NCBI GenBank assembly: GCA_964477445.1
Contig: CAYZED010000026.1
Location: 1-33,229 of the forward strand
Direction of reading: 5' to 3'
Length of the DNA: 33,229 nucleotides
Origin: CAYZED01 sp964477445
GTDB lineage: Bacteria; Bacillota; Clostridia; Lutisporales; Lutisporaceae
Under the pieces are notes generated by a model that ran no database searches, was not told the DNA's origin, and worked only from the letters and a program-made list of their open reading frames with translations. The translations under genes and the position numbers were made by a program. Below are positions 6,486-14,033 of this stretch, piece by piece (position 1 is the stretch's first letter; each line of letters starts with the position of its first letter).

Positions 6486-7511
6486 TTGGCTAAAGAAATT
6501 AATATCGACTGGAGCAAACTAGGTTTCTCTTATTTGAAAACAGACTTTAGATATTTTTCGATCTGGAAAGATGGAAAATGGGATGACGGAATATTAAGCG
6601 AAGATAACACAATTACTATTAGCGAAGCATCAACATCGCTTCACTATGGACAACAGTGTTTCGAAGGTCTTAAAGCTTATCGAACAAAGGATAACAAAAT
6701 CCAATTATTTAGACCAGACCAAAATGCAAAAAGACTAAATACAAGTTGTAAAAGACTTCTTATGCCTGAAATTGCAGAAGAAAAGTTTATTGATGCATGT
6801 ATTCAAGTTGTTAGAGCAAATGCTCATTATGTTCCGCCTTACGGAACAGGTGCAGCACTTTATCTTAGACCTTACGTAATAGGAATCGGCGACAATTTGG
6901 GCGTTAGACCAGCTCCAGAATACTTATTTGGCGTTTTCTGTGTTCCAGTTGGCCCTTATTTTAAAGGCGGAATGGCACCTGTAAACTTCACTATTTCTGG
7001 ATTTGACAGAGCAGCTCCATTTGGAACTGGTGCAGCTAAGGTTGGCGGAAACTATGCAGCAAGTCTTTATCCTCATGAATTAGCAGTTAAAGCTGGTTTT
7101 GCAGACTGTATATATCTAGATCCATTAACACACACAAAAATCGAAGAAGTTGGAGCAGCTAATTTCTTTGGAATCACTAAAGATAATATATTTGTGACAC
7201 CAAAATCAGAATCTATTCTTCCAAGTATCACAAAATACTCCATAATGACTCTCGCTAAAGATGTTCTTGGTATGGCCGTCGAAGAAAGAGATTGTTATGT
7301 TGATAAGCTTGATGAATTTGCTGAAGCAGGAGCATGTGGAACAGCAGCAGTAATTACGCCAATCGGTGGTATTGAACGCGGCGGAAACATGCATGTATTC
7401 TACAGCGAAACTGAAGTAGGTCCTGTTACAAAGAAACTATATGAAACAATGGTAGGAATTCAGTATGGCGAAATCGAAGGTCCTGCTGGATGGGTTGTAG
7501 AAGTAAAGTAG
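6486..7511 (+). CDS. ilvE: Branched-chain amino acid aminotransferase
   Basis: The protein has about 341 residues and is a fold-type IV PLP enzyme of the larger (class II) BCAT group. It interconverts leucine, isoleucine and valine with their 2-oxo acids using glutamate/2-oxoglutarate in the cytoplasm. Visible motifs are SLHYGQQCFEGLKAY near residue 52, the PLP-lysine region FGTGAAKVGGNYAASL with Lys at about 185, and EVGAANFFG near 220. I chose the TTG at 6486 because GGGAGTGAG ends five bases ahead; an in-frame TTG 15 bases earlier overlaps that site. It has its own extended -10 promoter and a strong terminator, so it is monocistronic. No T-box leader was seen in the short upstream gap. Confidence 0.95.
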   Translation: MAKEINIDWSKLGFSYLKTDFRYFSIWKDGKWDDGILSEDNTITISEASTSLHYGQQCFEGLKAYRTKDNKIQLFRPDQNAKRLNTSCKRLLMPEIAEEKFIDACIQVVRANAHYVPPYGTGAALYLRPYVIGIGDNLGVRPAPEYLFGVFCVPVGPYFKGGMAPVNFTISGFDRAAPFGTGAAKVGGNYAASLYPHELAVKAGFADCIYLDPLTHTKIEEVGAANFFGITKDNIFVTPKSESILPSITKYSIMTLAKDVLGMAVEERDCYVDKLDEFAEAGACGTAAVITPIGGIERGGNMHVFYSETEVGPVTKKLYETMVGIQYGEIEGPAGWVVEVK

Positions 7512-7533
7512 TAAAACAATAAATTAATTTATT

Positions 7534-7588
7534 AAAAATGGGATGTGTCACATGTTCAAACGAAACTTTGTGACCATCCCATTTTTTT
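7534..7588 (+). terminator. Strong bidirectional terminator between ilvE and the convergent amidase gene
   Basis: AAAAATGGGATG (7534-7545) pairs with CATCCCATTTTTTT downstream, extended by GTCACA/TGTGAC, giving a long stem with A and T runs on either side. The stop codon of the minus-strand amidase gene lies inside the right arm, so the hairpin serves both convergent genes. Confidence 0.9.
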
Positions 7589-8435
7589 AGTATATTTCAA
7601 GTCTCCTCCCCGACATCACTGGCAACTGTTTGCGTATTGATTCTACTCTTCCCAAATCAATTTCTTTTACCAAAACCCCTTCGCCATCTTCCATTCTTCC
7701 CACTACCGTCCCCCATGGATCAATTATTAGCGAGTTCGCATACGATACATAGCTTCCATTTATATCTCTCGCTGGCGCTGTGGCAACTGTAAATAATTGA
7801 TTATCAACTGCTCGAGTTCTAAACAAAAGTTCCCAATGTGCAGGTCCAGTCGTCATATTAAACGCTCCAGGGTAAATCAAAATTTCCGCACCTTTATCGG
7901 CCATAATTCTAGAAAGCTCAGGAAATCTTACATCAAAACAAATACCAACTCCAATTTTACCATACTTCGTGTCAAAAACAGTGGCCTCGTCGCCTGCAGT
8001 AAGCACTTCCGATTCTGAGAATTTTTGCCCACCTTCAACATTAATATTAAAAAGATGCATTTTTCTATGCTTCCCTAGTAAATTCCCATCGACATTAAAA
8101 GAATAACTAGTATTAAATATCTTTTCATCTTCGATTTCTGGCATAGATCCCGCTATTAAAACTATTTTATGTTCTGCTGCGATTCTTGATAGCCTTTGGT
8201 AGCTTTCACCACCCTCAACTTCAGAATATGCACGAAAAACCTTATTATCATATGGGCAATTAAACATTTCTGGCAAAACAACCACGTGTGCGCCAAGTGA
8301 AACGGCTTCATTAATCAGTTTTTCTGCTTTATCCATATTTTCCGACTTATTAATGTTTACTGACTCATTAAAGTTTCCTGATGTTTGAGTCGCAACTTGC
8401 ATCTGAACTAGTCCTATTTTAATTTTTCTCTCCAA
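7587..8435 (-). CDS. Carbon-nitrogen hydrolase, Nit2/omega-amidase-like
   Basis: This 282-residue nitrilase-superfamily protein has a complete Glu-Lys-Cys catalytic set: E56 in VVVLPEMFNCPYDN, K125 in GKHRKMHLFNI and C166 in GVGICFDVRFPELSRI. The HLFNI and FDVRFPEL wording resembles Nit2-type omega-amidases, which hydrolyse alpha-ketoglutaramate and alpha-ketosuccinamate after transamination. That specific substrate is inference; other C-N hydrolases cannot be excluded. The TTG start is supported by GGAGGGG upstream. It lies 54 bases downstream of the prenyltransferase on the same strand and ends in the terminator shared with ilvE. Confidence 0.88.
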   Translation of the reverse strand: MERKIKIGLVQMQVATQTSGNFNESVNINKSENMDKAEKLINEAVSLGAHVVVLPEMFNCPYDNKVFRAYSEVEGGESYQRLSRIAAEHKIVLIAGSMPEIEDEKIFNTSYSFNVDGNLLGKHRKMHLFNINVEGGQKFSESEVLTAGDEATVFDTKYGKIGVGICFDVRFPELSRIMADKGAEILIYPGAFNMTTGPAHWELLFRTRAVDNQLFTVATAPARDINGSYVSYANSLIIDPWGTVVGRMEDGEGVLVKEIDLGRVESIRKQLPVMSGRRLEIY

Positions 8436-8489
8436 AAAAATTCCCCTCCGTTTGTTTAATGATTTTTCTTATATTAATTCTCATAATCT

Positions 8490-9422
8490 TCATCGTAACA
8501 ACTCAATAATCTTAGTGATAACAAGACCTATAATCAAAATTCCATGAAATCTAATACCCACAATTGAACTAAGTGCCATGAGTCTAGGCTTCGAACTTAC
8601 GACCTTTTCGGTTTCTTTTATGATTTTTATTGATTTATATGGAAACAATAAAAACAAAGCCAATAGTAAAATAGGAGAAATAATATTCATAACACCCATG
8701 ATAATCGAAATAATATACATAGTAACCAACATTAAAATCCAAATATTTTCACCGAATTTGACCCCATGAACAATTACCATAGTTTTTCTTCCAGCCAATT
8801 TGTCCTCAATATGATCGCTTAAATTGTTTGTTAACAAAAGCATCGCTATAAACATGACAGTTGGTATTGATGCCAAGAAAATGTCCATTCCTAATCTGCC
8901 AGTTTGTATATAAAAAACTGTTAAATTTATCCCAAAGCCCATTGTTATTCCTGAAACTATTTCACCTAAAGGCGTGTAAGAAATCGGTTTTGGTCCAACC
9001 GAATAAAATATCAAAACTAGACCAGCTAAAAGTGCGACTCCCAAAATCCACAGACTTGAGTTAATTGCTAGATATACACCAATTATTAGCGCAACAGTGC
9101 AGTAAATTGCCGAAACAATAATCGCCATTTTTGGTGATGCGTCGCCTCTGACTAATACTTTTTCACCTGATTTATTAAAATCCACATTGCGCTTGAAATC
9201 TGCATAATCATTTACCATATTTGCTGAACTTTGAACTAACATCATAGCGATAACTAATAAAAAATACTTAAAAAAATCTATCTTCCCATTAATTACCCAT
9301 GCTAACGATGATGCATAAGTGACGGGGATAACAGAAGCCACCAAAGTTGGCAGCTCCATTAATTTTATTATTATTTTAACGGTCATTTTTATTCTTTTTA
9401 AAATTCTAAATTCTTTCATCAT
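8490..9422 (-). CDS. menA: UbiA-family prenyltransferase, MenA-like
   Basis: This 310-residue protein has about eight to nine membrane helices. It has the two Asp-rich prenyl-diphosphate motifs of the UbiA family: NMVNDYADFKRNVD near residue 70 and DHIEDKLAGRKT near residue 203. The spacing and the motif wording are closest to MenA, which attaches a polyprenyl chain to 1,4-dihydroxy-2-naphthoate in menaquinone synthesis. No other menaquinone gene is in the window, so another aromatic acceptor is possible. The N-terminus begins with tandem ATGs, with only a weak ribosome binding site. The amidase gene follows. Confidence 0.75.
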   Translation of the reverse strand: MMKEFRILKRIKMTVKIIIKLMELPTLVASVIPVTYASSLAWVINGKIDFFKYFLLVIAMMLVQSSANMVNDYADFKRNVDFNKSGEKVLVRGDASPKMAIIVSAIYCTVALIIGVYLAINSSLWILGVALLAGLVLIFYSVGPKPISYTPLGEIVSGITMGFGINLTVFYIQTGRLGMDIFLASIPTVMFIAMLLLTNNLSDHIEDKLAGRKTMVIVHGVKFGENIWILMLVTMYIISIIMGVMNIISPILLLALFLLFPYKSIKIIKETEKVVSSKPRLMALSSIVGIRFHGILIIGLVITKIIELLR

Positions 9423-9522
9423 TTGGTCTTTCTGGTTTTTATAAATGTATTTTTAGGCGCTTATTTTGAAAAATATTCTTAACTATATTCTTAAGCCTTA
9501 TTCTTATAAATTATTCACTAAA

Positions 9523-10495
9523 TTATTTTGAAATTGTTACATAATAATAATCTGAACTTGCTTTTTCTCCCTTAGTAACACTTCTAGTAATAGTATATGT
9601 TTCCGCCCCAGATCTAATATAATTATATGTGTGTTGACTTGTAAATTTACCGTGGTGACTGTCACTACCCGAATAATTCATAGTTCTAATATCAAGCTGT
9701 GGTATATACGTGAAATGATCCGCTTTCAAAACTTTGTCATAATAATTTTGGACAAAATCTTCTCCTACACGTTTAGCATCATACCAAATAGCCCATGAAT
9801 CATCTGATAGTTTGGTCACTCCATCTTTTTTGTCATAATCAAAATCAGGGTTCGCTGGAAAATTTGGGTAATGTGGTAGTGCGTTAGAAATCATGGTTNN
9901 NNNNNNNNATGGTTAAGCTTACCGAATCACTCTTTGGCCCCTCAAAACCGCCTTTTACTGAAGCCACATAACATGTGACTTTTGATTTATTCGGAATACT
10001 TATCACATAATCAAAATCTCCAGGACTTACATGATCAAGTTTAGTCAATTTTCCTTTATCAATGGAATAATATATATAATATGCCTCAGCTTCTTCATTC
10101 TTGCTCCAGCTAACTTGCACTTTTCCTGTAGCATATCTTTCTATAGTAACATCTGAAGGTGCTTTAACCCCAACATTAACAGTCAGCTTAACTTTCTTGC
10201 TATAACCGACAACAGTTCCTAAAGTTTGGAAAGTTCCTAAGGTTTCTGTCGAAATTTTTTTGGCATTCCATTTCACCTTTAAATTTGAATACTTTTTATT
10301 ATTCATTAGCGCCTTCACAGTTGTTGGTAATTTCACTATATCTCCCTGTGCAACCGTTAATGTAACATCCGAAATCGATTTAATTTTAACAACTATTGCT
10401 TCAGCAAATAAAGTTGATGTTATATTCAAAATCAGCAATATAGTAACAATAAAAAACGAAACAAATTTATAAACAGTATTCTTCTTTTTCATCAT
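9523..10495 (-). CDS. Exported Ig-like/FN3 protein, interrupted by the scaffold gap
   Basis: The reading frame starts with a signal peptide (MMKKKN, then a hydrophobic run to LFAEA). Residues 40-110 look like a bacterial Ig-like domain (LTVAQGDIVKLPTTV, KLTVNV). Residues 112-195 look like fibronectin type III (APSDVTIERYATGKVQVSWS). The gap of 10 Ns (9899-9908) then breaks it; the part beyond, beginning MISNALPHYPNF, is a 123-residue domain I do not recognise. Both gap edges carry the same six bases. If the contigs are merged there, the frame runs straight through (SVSLT, MISNAL) to give about 318 residues. The product is probably a cell-surface or secreted protein. The alternative is that real sequence is missing in the gap. 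Confidence 0.7.
9899..9908. other. Assembly gap (10 Ns)
   Basis: Ten unknown bases. The six bases before the gap (9893-9898) and after it (9909-9914) are both ATGGTT, as expected when two overlapping contig ends were joined by a placeholder. Confidence 0.97.
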
Positions 10496-10518
10496 AGTAT
10501 AAAATTTCCCCCATAATT

Positions 10519-10540
10519 TAGCAACTGGTAGTAGTTGCTA
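10519..10540. other. Perfect hairpin between the OsmC gene and the FN3 gene
   Basis: TAGCAACT and AGTTGCTA form an 8-bp stem with a 6-base loop. The T run (TTTTT) follows on the plus strand, so it would terminate plus-strand transcripts; on the minus strand, where the genes lie, it has no U tract and could only act as a stem-loop after the OsmC stop. Confidence 0.6.
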
Positions 10541-10543
10541 TTT

Positions 10544-10966
10544 TTATATATCACATTCATTCGATACCAAGCATTCAGCAAACTCTAATTCCCATTCCAT
10601 CTCCGCTACCAAAGCGATTGTATAATAAACAGAGCAATTTTCTGTAGCAAGTTTAAATGCTTCTCTGAATTTTTCAATTTTTTCTTTATCTCCACCTGTT
10701 ATAAGCACCTTTATCATAGCTTTTTTACATGTGGTCGGAATTTCTTCTCTTTTTTCCATTGTAATATCCATTGCACAGCTTTTATACTCAAGTCTCATTT
10801 TTTCAATAATATCAATAAAAATTGAATATGCACAGCTTCCCAGTGCACCAGCAAATAGCTCATATGGAGTGAGGGTTCCTTTTTCGACCCCTATCATAGC
10901 AGATCCGTTCTCGCCCTTGAGTTCGCCATAAAATTCTTCCTCAAAATCAATTCTAACGTGAGTCAT
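10544..10966 (-). CDS. OsmC/Ohr-family protein
   Basis: This 140-residue protein has the OsmC fold. Its two reactive cysteines are present: one in LFAGALGSCAYSIF near residue 45, the other in LATENCSVYYT near residue 110. OsmC/Ohr enzymes reduce organic hydroperoxides in the cytoplasm through this thiol pair. The motif wording is closer to the broad OsmC/YhfA group than to true Ohr, so the substrate is open. AGGAGGCGATTAAT precedes the ATG. It appears to be a single gene. Confidence 0.87.
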   Translation of the reverse strand: MTHVRIDFEEEFYGELKGENGSAMIGVEKGTLTPYELFAGALGSCAYSIFIDIIEKMRLEYKSCAMDITMEKREEIPTTCKKAMIKVLITGGDKEKIEKFREAFKLATENCSVYYTIALVAEMEWELEFAECLVSNECDI

Positions 10967-11027
10967 ATTAATCGCCTCCTGTAAAAAAAAATAGTTCTAC
11001 ATGTATTTTATCACAAAATGCAAGCCA

Positions 11028-11189
11028 GGTCGAACGGTCGAAATATCATTCGACCATTATTTGTAGAATTTTATTCCACTTTATATCGTTTGAAAACATT
11101 TGTTTTCAGGGGTTTTTCGGTGTTTCTCCACGCGAGTTCGACCGCGGTCGAACGCAGTCGAACAATAAATTTCTCGTGGTCGAAATATC
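11028..11189. repeat. Cluster of GGTCGAA/TTCGACC heptamers with an 18-bp palindrome
   Basis: GGTCGAA occurs at 11028, 11036, 11146 and 11178, AGTCGAA at 11156, and the inverse TTCGACC at 11049 and 11138. The pair at 11138/11146 sits inside a perfect palindrome, GTTCGACCGCGGTCGAAC (11136-11153). GGTCGAAATATC is repeated exactly at 11036 and 11178. A second inverted repeat, TGAAAACATTTGTTTTCA (11091-11108), lies inside the cluster. The stretch holds no gene; it lies between the OsmC gene start and the end of the AlbA-type gene. Confidence 0.85.
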
Positions 11190-11198
11190 TTAATCAAT

Positions 11199-12488
11199 TT
11201 ATGTTTTCTTTAAAACATATGTCACATTTTTGCCCTGTCCTTGTCTTACAATTATTGACTTGTCCAATAAGTTTTTGAGCAGTTTTACAGCCATCGGCTG
11301 CGATATTGGAAGCGCTTCTTCAACGTCGGATCTTCGAATTCTATCAGAGTTTTTTAATAAGTACACTATTTTTTCTTCATTTACATTCAAATAAATCCTC
11401 TCTTGTTCAGTTTGATAAGAGAATGAAAGGTTGGGTAATGTTACTTTAAATGCATTTGTTGATATTTCCACTTTTGGTTTTTCAGAATGTTTCTCATATG
11501 ATTCAATTATCTTAGGAATCCCTGTCCCATAAGCTTCAATCCACTTCAAAAGATAAAAAACTCTAGCGAGATTTTTGTTGCGTGAAATAGATACTCCTAA
11601 AAGAATGTCGTCTTCATTTATTCCTCGTACTAGACCGCCGATTGTTAAAAATTCAATGCGATCATCAAAAATGCTAATTAGTGTGCTACCACTGAAAGAA
11701 TAATCCTTGTGAACTATTGCATTAAGCAAAGTTTCTCTCACAGCAACTTCAGGGTAATCTCTCTTATCAATTCTAACCAATCCTTTTATTTCAGATCGCG
11801 TTCGATTATATCTATCTAAAAACGCATAAACTTCGTTCATCTGCTTCATAACAGATCCAGAAAATTCATACCTATCCTTAAAGATTTCTTTGTTCTTTCC
11901 CTCAAATACGGCCACTTTAATCGTATGCTGGCATTGCTCTGATAGCAACAAACCTAGATTTGTGAATAATCCATCTTCGTCGATAATTTTTAGTGTTTTC
12001 ATCTGAGCTTCTTCTAGCTTAATCGTCGCTTCTCTAAATTCTTTTTTTAACGAATTAAATTCTAGAGTTTGATTCAAAGACCTAAGTTCTTCGAAATTCT
12101 CACCATCTGAAGATTTAATCATTTTAAGTATCGCAGCGTCCGTTGCAGGAACTGTCGATGCCCCTTGTCTAACAAAAACTCCAGCTGGGCGCAAACCTTT
12201 TTCACATAGATAGTACGGTACTGATGTTCCCTTCTGAACTTCTATAATTATGATTTTTTTTGACTCGTTACCTTCAAGTTCCACGGTAGTAAAAAGGGTG
12301 ACATCAGGCTTAATGGAGTCTCTAATCGAGTTTGTAATCATGAGTATTACGGCGTCTGAATTTTCAATGCCAACGATTTGACTATCATCCCCTACACCAA
12401 TATAGAGCTTCCCTCCGCTCGTATTCGCAAATGCAATAACCGTCTTGATAATATCTTTTGTGTATTGTCTTTTAAATTCTATATTCAA
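11199..12488 (-). CDS. AlbA_2 (Schlafen-like) / C-terminal ATP-binding domain regulator
   Basis: This protein has about 430 residues. It begins with an AlbA_2/Schlafen-type domain (NIEFKRQYTKDIIKTVIAFANT, then GGKLYIGVGDD). The centre is a four-helix part, and the second half is a GHKL-like ATP-binding module (ETLLNAIVHKDYSFSG near residue 255, then YGTGIPKIIE near 340). A winged-helix part closes it (RRSDVEEALPISQPMAVKLL). Such proteins are annotated as predicted transcriptional regulators or RNA-binding proteins; their function is poorly known. The first plausible start is a TTG at 12486-12488, but the strong AAAGGAGGG lies 17-25 bases upstream, where only ATA, CTT or ATC would be in frame. 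Operator-like repeats lie upstream and downstream. Confidence 0.82.
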   Translation of the reverse strand: MNIEFKRQYTKDIIKTVIAFANTSGGKLYIGVGDDSQIVGIENSDAVILMITNSIRDSIKPDVTLFTTVELEGNESKKIIIIEVQKGTSVPYYLCEKGLRPAGVFVRQGASTVPATDAAILKMIKSSDGENFEELRSLNQTLEFNSLKKEFREATIKLEEAQMKTLKIIDEDGLFTNLGLLLSEQCQHTIKVAVFEGKNKEIFKDRYEFSGSVMKQMNEVYAFLDRYNRTRSEIKGLVRIDKRDYPEVAVRETLLNAIVHKDYSFSGSTLISIFDDRIEFLTIGGLVRGINEDDILLGVSISRNKNLARVFYLLKWIEAYGTGIPKIIESYEKHSEKPKVEISTNAFKVTLPNLSFSYQTEQERIYLNVNEEKIVYLLKNSDRIRRSDVEEALPISQPMAVKLLKNLLDKSIIVRQGQGKNVTYVLKKT

Positions 12489-12555
12489 ACCTTCTTTGAT
12501 AAGTATCCCTCCTTTATAATTTAGACAATATTAAATTTCTAAATATGTTTAAACC

Positions 12556-12603
12556 ATTCTAACATTATTCTAATACCATTCTAACACTGTTTAGTATTAG
12601 AAT
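12556..12603. promoter_or_regulatory. Three 11-bp phased ATTCTAA repeats plus an inverted copy
   Basis: ATTCTAA begins at 12556, 12567 and 12578, exactly 11 bases apart. The inverse GTATTAGAAT (12594-12603) is an exact complement of ATTCTAATAC (12567-12576). This one-helical-turn spacing upstream of the AlbA-type gene looks like a protein-binding operator array. Confidence 0.6.
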
Positions 12604-12770
12604 CAAGTATGAATAATTAAGTGTGAGCTATTTGCCAATTGTTCACGATGTTCCCTGCCAAACATAAACTTTTCGTCTTTCTGCCCTTGGTGATAGTAGA
12701 TTAAGTCAAAATATTTATCAAAGCCTTCTGCAATGGTGACTGCCTTCCTCTGGAAGTTCACACTTATATT
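12603..12770 (-). pseudogene. Possible gene remnant between the RelBE-type pair and the AlbA-type gene
   Basis: The minus strand is open for about 55 codons here, reading NISVNFQRKAVTIAEGF and ending LANSSHLIIHT. It looks protein-like, with aromatic and charged residues in good mixture, but there is no credible start: the frame's upstream GTG lies inside relE and before a terminator. I recognise no family. It may be the tail of a gene lost by deletion. It could also be a chance open frame. Confidence 0.3.
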
Positions 12771-12797
12771 AAAATAAGACCAGTTATTGGTCTTATA
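12771..12797 (-). terminator. Terminator of the RelBE-type operon
   Basis: Minus strand ATAAGACCA (12788-12796) pairs perfectly with TGGTCTTAT (12774-12782), 5-base loop, followed by TTTTAATAT. The toxin stop codon lies in the first arm. Confidence 0.75.
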
Positions 12798-13044
12798 ATC
12801 TTTTATAAATTTCTCCACGTGGAGAAATTTCTATGATTGTGATTTTTAAAAATATATCATCCTTGCAAAAAACTATTCTATAATCTCCTACTCTTAATCT
12901 ATAATCATCTGAACAACCCTGCAATGGTTTTACATCACCATAGGGGAGTAAGTTAATGGCATTAATAATTCTTTTTTGCATGTTTCTGTCCAACTTTTGG
13001 AGATACTTCAAGCATCTTTTTTCATACTTAATCCCATAGTTCAT
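12793..13044 (-). CDS. relE: RelE/YafQ-type toxin
   Basis: This 83-residue RelE-superfamily toxin has basic helices KYEKRCLKYLQKLD and MQKRIINAIN, a Gly-containing LLPYGDVKPLQG segment, the core strand DYRLRVGDYRIVF and the C-terminal IIEISPRGEIYKRL. These are standard RelE features; family members cut mRNA in the ribosome A-site. Its start overlaps the antitoxin gene by 17 bases. The sequence coding for ISPRGEIY forms a perfect 24-bp DNA palindrome (12807-12830), and a terminator starts at the stop codon. Confidence 0.9.
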   Translation of the reverse strand: MNYGIKYEKRCLKYLQKLDRNMQKRIINAINLLPYGDVKPLQGCSDDYRLRVGDYRIVFCKDDIFLKITIIEISPRGEIYKRL

Positions 13045-13288
13045 CTTTATTAATCCCCAATTCTTTTAGAAGTTCCTCTTGGTCAATAAATTTACCTTTA
13101 GTCTTTACTTCTTCAAAATGGGTTCTTTCTTCTTCTGTTATATATTCAGGCTCCGCTTCATTAATCTCATTCCATTTATTTTTGTTTTCCTTAAACTTCA
13201 AAAATTCAGCCATTTCTATAACCGTTTTTATACTTTCTGGTTTTAACTCGTCCTTTAAGATTTTTTCTATTTTTTGTGCAAGAGTCAT
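13028..13288 (-). CDS. RelB-type antitoxin
   Basis: This 86-residue protein pairs with the RelE-type toxin that overlaps its end. The N-terminal part (LAQKIEKILKDELKPESIKTVIEMAEFL) is helical, and the C-terminal half is strongly acidic (EPEYITEEERTHFEEVK, LLKELGINKDELWD), as in antitoxins whose disordered tail wraps the toxin. The type resembles DUF2281-like partners of RelE. Start ATG has GGAGGGATAAAAT in front. No separate promoter could be named, but the gap to rlmH (about 100 bases) contains room for one. Confidence 0.78.
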   Translation of the reverse strand: MTLAQKIEKILKDELKPESIKTVIEMAEFLKFKENKNKWNEINEAEPEYITEEERTHFEEVKTKGKFIDQEELLKELGINKDELWD

Positions 13289-13387
13289 ATTTTATCCCTC
13301 CATTTTGCATTTCCTTACATAAAAAGTATATCATAAATATTCCAAATGTAATATAAAAGTTTAACATGAAAAATATTTCTTCCGCCC

Positions 13388-13867
13388 CTATTTATGATAA
13401 GTCTCATTCCGCTCAATCTTAAACGCCCTATAAATCTGTTCTAATAACATCACCCTAAACAGCCCATGTGGAAATGTCAATTCCGAAAACGACATCTTGT
13501 AATCCGCTCTTTTTAGTACATCCTCAGACAACCCTAGTGATCCGCCAATCGCAAAAGCAATGTTGCTTCTACCCATCACTCCCAAACGGGCTATTCTTGC
13601 TGAAAACTTCTCTGAGCTTTCCATATTGCCATCAGGTGTTAACGCTATTAAATAGGTATCTTCTTTTAAATTCTTTAGAAGATTCTGTCCCTCTTTATCT
13701 TTAATCTGTTTCTCAATAGCTTCTCCTGCATTTTCAGGGCTCTTTTCATCGGGAATCTCTACAATCTCAAATTTACAATAATAAGAAATCCTCTTAGCAT
13801 AGTCTGCTAAAGCTTCTTTAAGATATTTTTCTTTTAATTTTCCGATACAAAGCAGGGTAATATTCAT
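13388..13867 (-). CDS. rlmH: 23S rRNA (pseudouridine1915-N3)-methyltransferase RlmH
   Basis: This 159-residue protein has exactly the usual RlmH length. It is a small knotted SPOUT methyltransferase that methylates pseudouridine 1915 in helix 69 of 23S rRNA. Motifs are MNITLLCIGKLKEKYL at the start, FAIGGSLGLSEDVLKRA (SAM-binding knot) near residue 105, and LFRVMLLEQIYRAFKI with NETYHK at the end. The ATG at 13865-13867 has GAGGGA upstream and gives the standard N-terminus; an open frame 36 bases further upstream is not needed. It is the last gene of the murA-walJ-htrA-rlmH series. Confidence 0.97.
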   Translation of the reverse strand: MNITLLCIGKLKEKYLKEALADYAKRISYYCKFEIVEIPDEKSPENAGEAIEKQIKDKEGQNLLKNLKEDTYLIALTPDGNMESSEKFSARIARLGVMGRSNIAFAIGGSLGLSEDVLKRADYKMSFSELTFPHGLFRVMLLEQIYRAFKIERNETYHK

Positions 13868-13981
13868 TAACAAAAATCCCTCATTTTCTAATAATATTTT
13901 CATTTAGACTATTATATCAAAGAATGGTCAAGAGAACCTATAACGCTGGCTTCGAAAAAATAATACCTTCATATACAGTTA

Positions 13982-14005
13982 AAGAGGCTGTCATCACAGC
14001 CCCTT
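13982..14005 (-). terminator. Hairpin downstream of htrA
   Basis: Minus strand AAGGGGCTGT pairs with ACAGCCTCTT (one mismatch) around GATG, with TTTAA following. The T run is short, so termination may be partial and allow read-through to rlmH. Confidence 0.6.
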
Positions 14006-14033
14006 CATTTATCTTTAAACCATTCTTTTTCAG

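Noticed and set aside
9475..9506. ATTCTTA repeats at 9475, 9487 and 9500 downstream of the FN3 gene
   Set aside because: Spacing is irregular (12 and 13), in very AT-rich DNA; not strong enough for an operator claim.
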